DNA of 64,000 nt from Brevinema_A sp051649605 (lineage in GTDB: Bacteria > Spirochaetota > Brevinematia > Brevinematales > Brevinemataceae): the NCBI GenBank assembly GCA_051649605.1, contig JBOFHK010000008.1, positions 20,734-84,733 of the forward strand. The letters are read 5' to 3'. The position numbers were made by a program, and so were the translations under genes. Below are positions 26,192-34,465 of this stretch, piece by piece (the stretch's first letter is position 1; every line of letters starts with the position of its first letter). The notes below the pieces were generated by a model that worked only from the letters and a program-made list of their open reading frames with translations, had not been told where the DNA came from and made no database searches.

Positions 26192-26495
26192 TGCTAAAAT
26201 CCTTGCAGACATGGTCTTAAATATTTCTATCCAATACCGATCACACAAAAATATACAAACTGCTATGAGCAATTAATATAAATTTACCGTGTGACCGGCA
26301 TGGGAATCTGTGGAATTCCTTTTAAAAATAAAAAAGAACCGCTTGAAGCTGTCCTATACTTTAGAGCCATAAGAGCATCGGCAATTAATGGATCTTACCT
26401 GCCCAAAAAGCATAACTTTCAAGCAAGATTTTTATTCTAAAGTATTAAGATAAAATATAAATAACAGACTATTCCCGTCTGCAAGGATTTTAGCA
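26192..26495. repeat. Perfect 19-base inverted repeat enclosing 266 bases
   Basis: Left arm TGCTAAAATCCTTGCAGAC (26192-26210), right arm its exact complement (26477-26495). It could be the closing stem of a structured RNA, the ends of a miniature inverted-repeat element, or a recombination site pair. No gene lies inside. Confidence 0.75.
26248..26267 (-). repeat. 20-base repeat, right (inverted) copy
   Basis: This is the reverse complement of 21792-21811, identical over 20 bases and similar (GCGTGT versus TGTGTG) just beyond. Confidence 0.85.
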
Positions 26496-26700
26496 CTATC
26501 AGTATACCATACCTCTTCTTCATTGTCAAGATCTTCCTAACAAAAAGAAACTCTCTTCTCAGTAAAACTCAAGATTAAATATGATAATTTTTTTGGCACT
26601 TTCCTGAACTCCAGATTCTGGTAATCTCTGAAAGTATTTACCAGATCATCCTGTAATGGTTAATCCTCAAAAGAAGCCAAGTTTTAATTTAGAAGTCATC

Positions 26701-27840
26701 TCATAGCGTATTTTCTAAAACTAACGGCATCATACTTAAAGCGATTGCTCTAATTACAGGAACTGCCACGGAATTACCAAATTGTCTATACGCCTGTGTG
26801 TCAGATACGGGAATAATAAATTCTTCTGGAAATCCTTGTAATCTTGCACATTCTCTTGGTGTCAATTTTCGTGGATTCTTACCTTTTTGTTCTATTAAAA
26901 TTTCACTTCCATCCTTGTAATATCTTGCACTAATAGTATTAGTGTAAACTGAGTCTTCATTGTAAAGACTAAATCCAAATCCATTTCCTTTACTTTTGTG
27001 TTGTTCTTTACGTCTTAAATGACCTTGATATAAGGTGTCACTAATTGTATATTTTTCATCTACATTTTTTTCTAATATATCTCCCAATCGAGTTTGAATT
27101 TTAGGTGGTATAGGAAATTTAAAGGAAGTAATTTTCTCAGTAGACAATTGTGTTTTATCAAATCCAACAATATAAATTCGTTCTCTATTTTGAGGTATTC
27201 CAAAATCAGCAGCCCTTAGCACTTTAAAGTCAACACTATAATTCAATTGTTCCAAATGTTTAACAATCGTTTTTAGCGTATTTCCTTTATCATGTCCTTT
27301 TAATTGTTTTACGTTTTCTAATAGATAGGCTTTTGGTCTTTTACGTTTTAATATTTCTTCTATATAAAAAAACATCGTTCCTCTCGTATCAGAAAACCCT
27401 TGTTTTTTCCCTGCTTGGGAAAATGGTTGACATGGAAATCCAGCTAATAACAAATCATGATCAGGAATGGTATTAGGATCAATTTGTGTAATATCTCCTT
27501 GTGGCTCTTCTCCATGATTAACTCTGTATGTTTTTTGAGCAAATTTATCCCATTCTGAAGAAAATACACATTTACCTTTTAATTCTGTAAATGGGATTTT
27601 TATCCCACCGATTCCTGCAAATAAATCTATAAATGAAAACTTACTATTTTTTGGATTAGAAAAAGGTATTGTATTAGCAAATTCTAAAAGTTTATCTAAT
27701 TCTAAAGATGAGGGTTTTGTTTCTCCATTTTCCCACCTTCGTAAAGTTCTATCACCATTCTTACCCATATTTAAAGCATCCGCAAACTCTTTTTGAGTTA
27801 ATCCAAGATCTTGCCTTTTCTTTTTTATCGTCTCATTCAC
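26701..27840 (-). CDS. C5-cytosine DNA methyltransferase with N-terminal helix-turn-helix
   Basis: A 379-residue protein. Residues ~5-60 form an Xre-type helix-turn-helix (KKKRQDLGLTQKEFADALNMG), typical of R-M methylases that autoregulate. The rest is a Dcm-type enzyme: FIDLFAGIGGI (motif I), GFPCQPFSQAG with catalytic Cys (motif IV), LLENVKQL (motif VI), QNRERIYIVGF (motif VIII) and a C-terminal RQFGNSVAVPVI. A GTG start at 27840 is preferred because AGGAG lies seven bases upstream. It is divergent from a second C5 methylase, so the helix-turn-helix could control the 140-base intergenic region. Confidence 0.93.
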   Translation of the reverse strand: MNETIKKKRQDLGLTQKEFADALNMGKNGDRTLRRWENGETKPSSLELDKLLEFANTIPFSNPKNSKFSFIDLFAGIGGIKIPFTELKGKCVFSSEWDKFAQKTYRVNHGEEPQGDITQIDPNTIPDHDLLLAGFPCQPFSQAGKKQGFSDTRGTMFFYIEEILKRKRPKAYLLENVKQLKGHDKGNTLKTIVKHLEQLNYSVDFKVLRAADFGIPQNRERIYIVGFDKTQLSTEKITSFKFPIPPKIQTRLGDILEKNVDEKYTISDTLYQGHLRRKEQHKSKGNGFGFSLYNEDSVYTNTISARYYKDGSEILIEQKGKNPRKLTPRECARLQGFPEEFIIPVSDTQAYRQFGNSVAVPVIRAIALSMMPLVLENTL

Positions 27841-27980
27841 CAAACATCTCCTGAGGTCATATTGTCCTAATTTTAACACATTTATTTATAAATTGGAAGT
27901 CTTTTCAATACTATTTTATTGTCATTTAACTAGCATCATGTTATAATAAATATTCTCACTAAATCAAAGGAATTATAAAG

Positions 27981-29057
27981 ATGCTAAATGTTTTTGAAGC
28001 TTTTGCTGGATATGGTAGTCAACGAATGGCTTTAAAAAATATAGGAATTACTCATAACGTGGTAGGAATTTCTGAAATAGATAAAGATGCTATTTTGTCT
28101 TATGCTTCTATCCATACTGATTTTTTACAAGAAAAGACTCAAAATATTCCTGCCTTAAAAGAAGATATGATTGCTGAGCTAGAACACACAAATGTACCAC
28201 TTGATTACCGAACATTTGAAAATAAAGCAAGAAAATTAAAACTACCTCAGCTCCAAGACTTTCACTTGGCTAATAAACTTACTAAAAATTTTGGAGATAT
28301 ATCTCGTATTGACCCAAAAGGATTACCAGATTTTGACTTTTTCACCTATTCATTCCCTTGTCAAGATATTTCTGTTGCTGGATATCAAAACGGATTAAAC
28401 ACTAACTCTGGAACTCGCTCTTCACTTTTATGGGAATGTTGTAAAATCATTGAATATAAACGTCCAAAATATTTGATGATGGAAAATGTTAAAAACTTAA
28501 TAGGTAAAAATCATATTCATAATTTTCATTTATTTTTAGAATATTTAACAAGCCTTGGATATACAAACTCATGGAAAGTACTTAACGCAAAAGATTTTGG
28601 AGTGCCTCAAAATAGAGAACGTGTATTTTGTATTAGCGAATTAAACGCATCTACTCCTTTTGAATTTCCCTCTACCATACCTTTAACGGTTACTATGAAT
28701 GATTGGTTAGAAACAAATGTTGATAAAAAGTACTATCTATCAGGAAATCAGACAACTGATTTTATTATACAGCAAGATGTTTGTTATTGCCTCGATGCAA
28801 ATTATTGGAAAGGTACTTTTCTCAAAGATTTTCTAAGTAAAAAAAGAAGGCAAGTGGTAACAGGAAAACAACTCAGTAATAGTACATATGCTGCAAGAAG
28901 ACTAACACCTTATGAAACTTGGAAATTTATGGGATGTTCAGAAAGTGATTTTAAAAAAGCTCAACAGGTTGTTAGTAATACAGCACTTTATCGTCAAGCA
29001 GGTAATAGTATAGTTGTTCCTGTATTAGAAGCTATTTTTAAAAATTTATTTAAATAA
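27981..29057 (+). CDS. Second C5-cytosine DNA methyltransferase
   Basis: A 358-residue Dcm-type enzyme with VFEAFAGYGSQRMAL (motif I), YSFPCQDISVAGYQNG (catalytic Cys), MMENVKNL, QNRERVFCI and a C-terminal YRQAGNSIVVPVL. The target-recognition region differs clearly from the divergent neighbour, so the two methylases are not simple duplicates. Two C5 methylases per system are known for ScrFI-like and asymmetric-site R-M systems. It leads a rightward operon with the endonuclease and the GajA/GajB pair. Confidence 0.93.
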   Translation: MLNVFEAFAGYGSQRMALKNIGITHNVVGISEIDKDAILSYASIHTDFLQEKTQNIPALKEDMIAELEHTNVPLDYRTFENKARKLKLPQLQDFHLANKLTKNFGDISRIDPKGLPDFDFFTYSFPCQDISVAGYQNGLNTNSGTRSSLLWECCKIIEYKRPKYLMMENVKNLIGKNHIHNFHLFLEYLTSLGYTNSWKVLNAKDFGVPQNRERVFCISELNASTPFEFPSTIPLTVTMNDWLETNVDKKYYLSGNQTTDFIIQQDVCYCLDANYWKGTFLKDFLSKKRRQVVTGKQLSNSTYAARRLTPYETWKFMGCSESDFKKAQQVVSNTALYRQAGNSIVVPVLEAIFKNLFK

Positions 29058-29092
29058 TAAAAGAAATATATAGAAATAAGAGAATACAACAT

Positions 29093-29899
29093 ATGAATAA
29101 AGAGCGAATTATTGAATTATTTAGAGAAAACGTGAAAAATAGATTTCCTGATACAAGTGCATCTAATACTAGACACGATGGTAAAGAAGGACATTGGTTA
29201 GAACGACAATTTGGTATTATGGCAAATGCAGATAATAGTGCAGATTTGTTTGGCTATGAATTAAAAAATTCAACAGCTTCTAAAACCACATTTGGAGATT
29301 GGTCTGCTAATCAGTATATTTTTAAAACTGGTCAGTATATACGTTACTTCATAGGGAAAAACTATAAAGAAAGACAAGATAGTTTTTGTGCTATTTTTGG
29401 AAAGCCTAATATTAATAAAAACAATCGTTTTTCTTGGTCTGGTAGCCCTATACCAAAGATCAACAAGTATAATGAATTTGGACAAAAATTAGAAATATCT
29501 GAAAATAAAGATATTATAGCACTCTATAGTTATAGTAAAGATTTACGGCCTAACAAAGATCAAATTGTACCTATAGAATTACAGCAAGAAAATCTCATTT
29601 TAGCACGGTGGTTTGGTATTACATCTCCTACTAGAAAGAGAGCAGATAAATGTTTGAAAGAAAAGCTTGAAGATAAATTCAACAATCTTGGTTGGTTTAC
29701 TTGCAAAAAGGGAGAAGATGGGTCTTATCAAGAGCTTTGTTTTGGTAAACCTATGAGCTATGATAACTGGATAGAGCTTATTCAACAAGGGGTTGTATTT
29801 TTTGATAGTGGTATGTATCAAGGTAATGCGCGCCCTTATTCACAATGGAGAGCCAACAATAGTTACTGGGATAGTCTGATTACGGAGTGCTATGAATGA
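29093..29899 (+). CDS. Type II restriction endonuclease, LlaMI/ScrFI-like
   Basis: A 268-residue protein. HDGKEGHWLERQFGIMANADNSADLFGYELKNSTASKTTFGDWS contains a DLFGYELK catalytic core, the D...E-x-K signature of PD-(D/E)XK nucleases. The surrounding sequence recalls LlaMI/ScrFI and MvaI/BcnI relatives, which have a MutH-like fold and cut CCNGG-type sites. Site specificity is inferred from that resemblance only. It starts 36 bases after the second methylase, and its TGA overlaps the next ATG (ATGA), so R-M and nuclease genes are co-translated. Confidence 0.8.
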   Translation: MNKERIIELFRENVKNRFPDTSASNTRHDGKEGHWLERQFGIMANADNSADLFGYELKNSTASKTTFGDWSANQYIFKTGQYIRYFIGKNYKERQDSFCAIFGKPNINKNNRFSWSGSPIPKINKYNEFGQKLEISENKDIIALYSYSKDLRPNKDQIVPIELQQENLILARWFGITSPTRKRADKCLKEKLEDKFNNLGWFTCKKGEDGSYQELCFGKPMSYDNWIELIQQGVVFFDSGMYQGNARPYSQWRANNSYWDSLITECYE

Positions 29900-31845
29900 A
29901 AATCACATCTCTATCTATCAAAAATTTCCGTTCTCTTCAAGATATTACTATGGAATTAGAAGACTCTGCTACTCTTGTTATTGGAAAAAATAATACTGGC
30001 AAAACATCCATGTTTGTATTATTAGATATATTTTTAAATAATAAAAATTTTTCTGTCGAAGACTTAAATCTATATTATTTAGCTGATAAAACACGGGAAT
30101 TATCAACCCTTGCTGAGAATACCTTGTCTGAATTTGAGCTACAGTTTTCTTTGGAACTAATCATAGAATACTCTGATCGGGATAATCTTAATCAACTATC
30201 CTATATTCTTCCAAGCCTTTCAGAGACAAATAATCAAATACATATAAAATGCGAATACACCTTAATCGACTCTAAAAAGAAGGAGTTCTATCACCATTAT
30301 CAACAATTTATTGATAATAATAAAGATGATAATTTATTTATATTTTTAAAAGAGTTAGGATTAACAAATTACTTTATAAAACAATACTATTCTATTGATA
30401 CAGAGCATAGTTATAAACAAATAATCGAATTGAAACAACTCACAGATGTTATATCACTTGAGTTTATTCACGCCTCAAGAGAAGTTAACAGCTCTGATAA
30501 TATAAAAAATATAAACCCTCTTACCAAATTACTAGATTCTCTAAAAGGAAACTTAGACCAGACTACCACAGAAGATTATCAAAACAAAATAAACCGTATT
30601 TTACAAGACTTGAATTCAGAAATGAATAATCAATATGGTAAATCTCTAGAAACAGTAACGGAGGATTTACGTACATTTACAAACCTTAATACTCAAGCTA
30701 TTTCTGAAATTAATGAGCAACATATATCAAATTATACAAATACTAGATTTATATACGCGACTGATCAAGGAACTCTGCCAGAGCATTATAATGGTCTAGG
30801 GTATTTAAATTTTATTCATATGATATTAAATATACATACCTCCAGTAATAAATTAAAGAACTCCGGCACCCCCATCAATCTACTCATTATTGAAGAACCC
30901 GAAGCACATTCACATCCTCAGATGCAATATACATTCATTAAAAATATTACTGACACTATCAAAAAGATAGATGTGCCTATTCAAACCTTAATATCAACAC
31001 ATTCTGCTCATATTATTTCTCAAAGTGATTTTTCTTCAATTCGCTATTTGCAAAAGCAAGATAATAGCGTCTTACTAAAAAACATTAAAGAATTAAAAAA
31101 TTCTATGAAAAATGATTTTCACTTTTTACATAAGTACTTAACCACGCAAAATACAGAATTGTTTTTTACGGATAAAGCAATATTTGTTGAAGGCACAACG
31201 GAACGTATTTTACTGCCAGCTATGATGAAAAAAATTACTCCATTACAAAACAATGCTCCATTGTACAGTCAATATATTTCAATTATAGAAATGGGAGGCG
31301 CTCATGCTCATATATTTAATCAATTTTTAGATTTTATTGGGGTAAAAACCCTTATAATTACTGATATTGATTCATGCAAAGATAATAAAAAGTGTTGTGT
31401 AGCAGAGGGTATTCGTAGCAGCAACAGTGGGCTCAATTATTTTTTCAAGAATCAAGAAACACCTTCTTCCTTACAAGAACTTACTTCTAAGACGGGTGAA
31501 CAAAAAACATTTCAATTCCAAAATGGTATATGGCAACCCAATAAAGATGGAAATCTCCGAATTACTTACCAAATAAAAGAAAATGATTACCATGCACGAA
31601 GTTTTGAAGATGCCTTCATCCATTGTAATAGAGATTTTATTACAAATAATGAAGATTTAAAGAACCATTTTTCACAAAACAATAGAGAAAATATAACTGA
31701 AGAAAATGCATATATCCTTGCTGAAAGGCTTCGTTCTACTAAAGCAGAATTTGCTGCGGATATTCTCTATTGCTCATTAGAAGACTATTCCAACTGGAAT
31801 ATTCCTCAATATATTAAGGAAGGTTTAGAGTGGCTCCAGCAATAG
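29896..31845 (+). CDS. gajA: GajA-like OLD-family ATPase/TOPRIM nuclease (Gabija)
   Basis: A 649-residue protein. The N-terminal ABC-type ATPase has Walker A GKNNTGKT (30-37), an NLLIIEEPEAHSHPQMQ signature/Walker B and STHSAHIIS. The C-terminal TOPRIM has AIFVEGTTERILLPAM, then LIITDIDSCKD. This is a class 2 OLD nuclease, the type paired with a UvrD-like helicase in Gabija anti-phage defence. It is somewhat longer than GajA of B. cereus (578). It overlaps the endonuclease gene by four bases and the helicase by 16. Confidence 0.87.
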   Translation: MKITSLSIKNFRSLQDITMELEDSATLVIGKNNTGKTSMFVLLDIFLNNKNFSVEDLNLYYLADKTRELSTLAENTLSEFELQFSLELIIEYSDRDNLNQLSYILPSLSETNNQIHIKCEYTLIDSKKKEFYHHYQQFIDNNKDDNLFIFLKELGLTNYFIKQYYSIDTEHSYKQIIELKQLTDVISLEFIHASREVNSSDNIKNINPLTKLLDSLKGNLDQTTTEDYQNKINRILQDLNSEMNNQYGKSLETVTEDLRTFTNLNTQAISEINEQHISNYTNTRFIYATDQGTLPEHYNGLGYLNFIHMILNIHTSSNKLKNSGTPINLLIIEEPEAHSHPQMQYTFIKNITDTIKKIDVPIQTLISTHSAHIISQSDFSSIRYLQKQDNSVLLKNIKELKNSMKNDFHFLHKYLTTQNTELFFTDKAIFVEGTTERILLPAMMKKITPLQNNAPLYSQYISIIEMGGAHAHIFNQFLDFIGVKTLIITDIDSCKDNKKCCVAEGIRSSNSGLNYFFKNQETPSSLQELTSKTGEQKTFQFQNGIWQPNKDGNLRITYQIKENDYHARSFEDAFIHCNRDFITNNEDLKNHFSQNNRENITEENAYILAERLRSTKAEFAADILYCSLEDYSNWNIPQYIKEGLEWLQQ

Positions 31846-33419
31846 ACACTATTATTGAATGCTGTAATAACCGACAAAATTTTGTATTAAATGGTGGAGC
31901 AGGTAGCGGAAAAACTTATACATTAGGACAAGTTTTAGATTATGTTTATACTAAAGATCCCAAAGTTAAAGTAGCATGTATTACTTATACAAATATCGCA
32001 AAAAATGAAATTAATAAACATTTTTCTCAATATGGAACTATTGCATTTACAATTCATGAATTTCTATGGGAACAAATCAAAATGTTCCAACAAGACTTAA
32101 AAACAACTGTTATTACATTAGTAACAAACGGAACAATCAAATACAATAAGAATGGAGATAAACCTCCAATAGAAGATATTTTAAATTCTGATATAAAAAT
32201 CAATTATCAAGATTATAAAAAATTAGAAGATGGTGTGTTTTCACACGATGATTTGTTGAAAATTTCTGAATATATGTTTGCTAATTATTTTCTCTTATCT
32301 CGTATTATTGCTGATAGATATGATTATATTTTTATTGATGAATACCAAGATACCAATGAATTAACCATTAAGATATTTTTAGAACACATCCAATCCCACC
32401 CAAACAAGCCCGTTATTGGTTTATTTGGGGATAGTATGCAAGCGATTTATCAAACAGGAATTGGGGATATTAATTCTTATATCGATAAGAATATTGTTAC
32501 TAATATTCCCAAAGAAGATAACTATCGTTGCTCTGTATCTGTAATAAATACGATTAACCAGCTCAGACTAGATGATTTAAATCAACGACCAGCTAGCAAT
32601 AACCTACAAGGGTCAACCACATTTTTATATTCTACGAATTCTCTATCAAACCGAGATATACTATCTAATCCTATATTTTCATATTGGAACTTAGAATCAT
32701 CAGAGCATACTAAAATTCTCTATTTAACACACAAACTTATTGCTAGAGAAATGGGATTCCCTAATTTATTTGAATTATATAGAGCTAGACTAACTGAAGA
32801 AAATCTACCTAAGAGTGTTGATCATCTGTTAAAATTGCAGAACATAATAGAACTCTACAATAATGATAACGTTACTGAGTTTTTACAGAAAACAAAATTT
32901 ATAATTACGCTGGCATCTGATAAAACTGAACTACGAACATATATCGATTGTCTAAATTCTCCTGATAAATTAATTAGTGAATGGATTGATTATGCCCATG
33001 ATAAGAACATTATTCATCTAGACGAGGCATTTCTTGAATATATCAATCAAGATGACTCTCATAAAGAAAAATATAACACTCTCTCCCAGATTCAAGCAGA
33101 AGAAATTAGAAAATACTATAATTATCGAAATGAAACTGCTATTTTTTCTACTCAGCATAGTATTAAAGGAGCTGAATTTGATAATGTGCTTGTAATTATG
33201 GATAATGGTGGATGGAAGAATTACAATTTTGGAGATCTTTTTGAAAATACAGCTAATAAAGAATCTGTCGTTCATAGAACACAAAAACTTTTCTATGTTG
33301 CTTGCTCTAGAGCAAAAAACAATCTCGTTGTATATTTTGAAAATCCTAGCCCAGAAATTTTGATAAAAGCTAGACAATGGTTTGAAAATATCGTGGAAAT
33401 TAAAATAAGAAAGTTATAA
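31830..33419 (+). CDS. gajB: GajB-like UvrD/Rep-type helicase (Gabija)
   Basis: A 529-residue superfamily 1A helicase with Walker A NGGAGSGKT (21-29), ITYTNIAKNEI (motif Ia), YIFIDEYQDTN (Walker B), GLFGDSMQAIY (motif III), NYRCS, HSIKGAEFDNVLVI (motif V) and VACSRAKNNLVVYF (motif VI). With GajA it forms the Gabija complex that senses or cuts invading DNA. The GTG start lies within the gajA 3' end with AAGG upstream. This is the last gene of the defence operon. Confidence 0.87.
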   Translation: MAPAIDTIIECCNNRQNFVLNGGAGSGKTYTLGQVLDYVYTKDPKVKVACITYTNIAKNEINKHFSQYGTIAFTIHEFLWEQIKMFQQDLKTTVITLVTNGTIKYNKNGDKPPIEDILNSDIKINYQDYKKLEDGVFSHDDLLKISEYMFANYFLLSRIIADRYDYIFIDEYQDTNELTIKIFLEHIQSHPNKPVIGLFGDSMQAIYQTGIGDINSYIDKNIVTNIPKEDNYRCSVSVINTINQLRLDDLNQRPASNNLQGSTTFLYSTNSLSNRDILSNPIFSYWNLESSEHTKILYLTHKLIAREMGFPNLFELYRARLTEENLPKSVDHLLKLQNIIELYNNDNVTEFLQKTKFIITLASDKTELRTYIDCLNSPDKLISEWIDYAHDKNIIHLDEAFLEYINQDDSHKEKYNTLSQIQAEEIRKYYNYRNETAIFSTQHSIKGAEFDNVLVIMDNGGWKNYNFGDLFENTANKESVVHRTQKLFYVACSRAKNNLVVYFENPSPEILIKARQWFENIVEIKIRKL

Positions 33420-33553
33420 TCGTAGTAGAAGAAAACTTTTCTGAATTGATAGAAAATCAAAAATGTCAATTAAAACAACAAATTATTGATATCCAAGAAG
33501 AATTACAATCTGTCAATACTGATTGGCTAATGAAAGGCGTTTACTGTGATTGA
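33404..33553 (+). pseudogene. 3' fragment of an unidentified gene
   Basis: A 49-codon open frame after gajB, with no plausible start or ribosome site. It encodes a charged coiled-coil-like tail (ENQKCQLKQQIIDIQEELQ) ending in WLMKGVYCD and a stop at 33551-33553. It looks like the last part of a longer gene, truncated where the defence block joins the lipoprotein gene. The family is not recognised. Confidence 0.4.
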
Positions 33554-33554
33554 T

Positions 33555-33583
33555 TGACAAAAAAACACCTCCATACTATAATT
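33555..33583 (+). promoter_or_regulatory. Promoter of the lipoprotein gene, inside an inverted repeat
   Basis: TTGACA, a 17-base spacer and TATAAT. The -10 region is flanked by ACCTCCATACT and AGTATAGAGGT, near-perfect inverted arms (~33569-33599), so a dimeric protein could bind over the promoter. Box edges are good to one or two bases. Confidence 0.6.
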
Positions 33584-33601
33584 ACAAGTATAGAGGTATT
33601 T

Positions 33602-34465
33602 ATGAGATTTATATTATTATTAATTATTTTATTAATGAGCGGCTGTGCCAGCAATAAAAAACAATCAGCTACTCAATCTCAAATCGCTACATCTGGCAAT
33701 AATCAAATCGATAATGAAATACCCGATTCCAATGATATTTTTATTCTGGACTCCAGCTCTCATAAAATTATCACTAATTACCCTCTTACTTCTTTGTCTA
33801 CTAATCCCATTTATCTTGATCGCACTAACTCAAATTATATCCTCTCCTACGGTCTTACTCCTGAATTATACTTATTAGAGCATAGAGATTCTATTGAATG
33901 GTACGGTTACAAAATTGAAGAAACTTGGAATACCCCTAACTCAAATTTAACTGATATAATCAGTAACGGTATTTATTATATACCTTCTTGGAATGATGCC
34001 CCAGAGTACGATGCTGTATACTACAAAAATGACAACAATCATTATTTTTACGTTCAGAATATGACAATAGTATCTAATTTACCTCTAGATATTACGAATT
34101 TTCCCACTAATTTTATCGAACCTGTTTATCTTGAAACAGAACGCATGACTAATGAAACTGAAATTATCTATATCGCTGATATATCGACAAATAAACGACT
34201 ATATTATAAACCGGATAATAATATTTACTTAGTTAAAACATTATATCCAATAATAGACAATCATTTTACCTACTATAACTATGCTGAATCTCCTATCGGA
34301 AAAGATATTATGCAAAAAGTCACCGTTTATCCGATGATAAATGAATGGGATTTTCTGCAATATACTAATGAAAACGGTACTATATTCAATAGATCGAGAA
34401 AAGGAGTTTTATCTTCAAGTGATCCATTATCGCTCATTTCAGAGTCAAATGATAATGATCATTAG
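33602..34465 (+). CDS. Lipoprotein of unknown function
   Basis: A 287-residue lipoprotein (hydrophobic residues 3-11, lipobox MSGC with Cys15), then a Ser/Gln/Asn-rich linker and a beta-rich body full of Tyr, Asn and Asp. It is not recognised. GAGG lies five bases before ATG 33602, and a TTGACA-17-TATAAT promoter lies just upstream. The 3' end overlaps the converging M15 peptidase gene by 32 bases. Its position facing two cell-wall-active genes suggests a related job (immunity, lysis control or surface exclusion), but that is inference. Confidence 0.72.
   Translation: MRFILLLIILLMSGCASNKKQSATQSQIATSGNNQIDNEIPDSNDIFILDSSSHKIITNYPLTSLSTNPIYLDRTNSNYILSYGLTPELYLLEHRDSIEWYGYKIEETWNTPNSNLTDIISNGIYYIPSWNDAPEYDAVYYKNDNNHYFYVQNMTIVSNLPLDITNFPTNFIEPVYLETERMTNETEIIYIADISTNKRLYYKPDNNIYLVKTLYPIIDNHFTYYNYAESPIGKDIMQKVTVYPMINEWDFLQYTNENGTIFNRSRKGVLSSSDPLSLISESNDNDH

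Larger units (their letters stand above)
25896..26700. other. 0.8-kb structured non-coding region
   Basis: No convincing gene is seen. It contains an inverted repeat (AACTCATAG ... CTATGAGTT, ~25948-25989), a small stem ACAGTA ... TACTGT (~26011-26038) and the inverted partner (26248-26267) of the 20-base repeat at 21792. It also holds a perfect 19-base inverted repeat at 26192-26210 and 26477-26495. An open frame at 26061-26276 has no ribosome site or protein-like composition. Confidence 0.55.

Noticed and set aside
26061..26276. 71-codon open frame in the structured non-coding gap
   Set aside because: It has no ribosome binding site and overlaps both inverted-repeat arms; the composition does not look like a protein.
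33555..33602. Hairpin that might sequester the lipoprotein ribosome site
   Set aside because: The predicted transcription start lies inside the right arm, so the stem would not be present in the mRNA; an operator is more likely.
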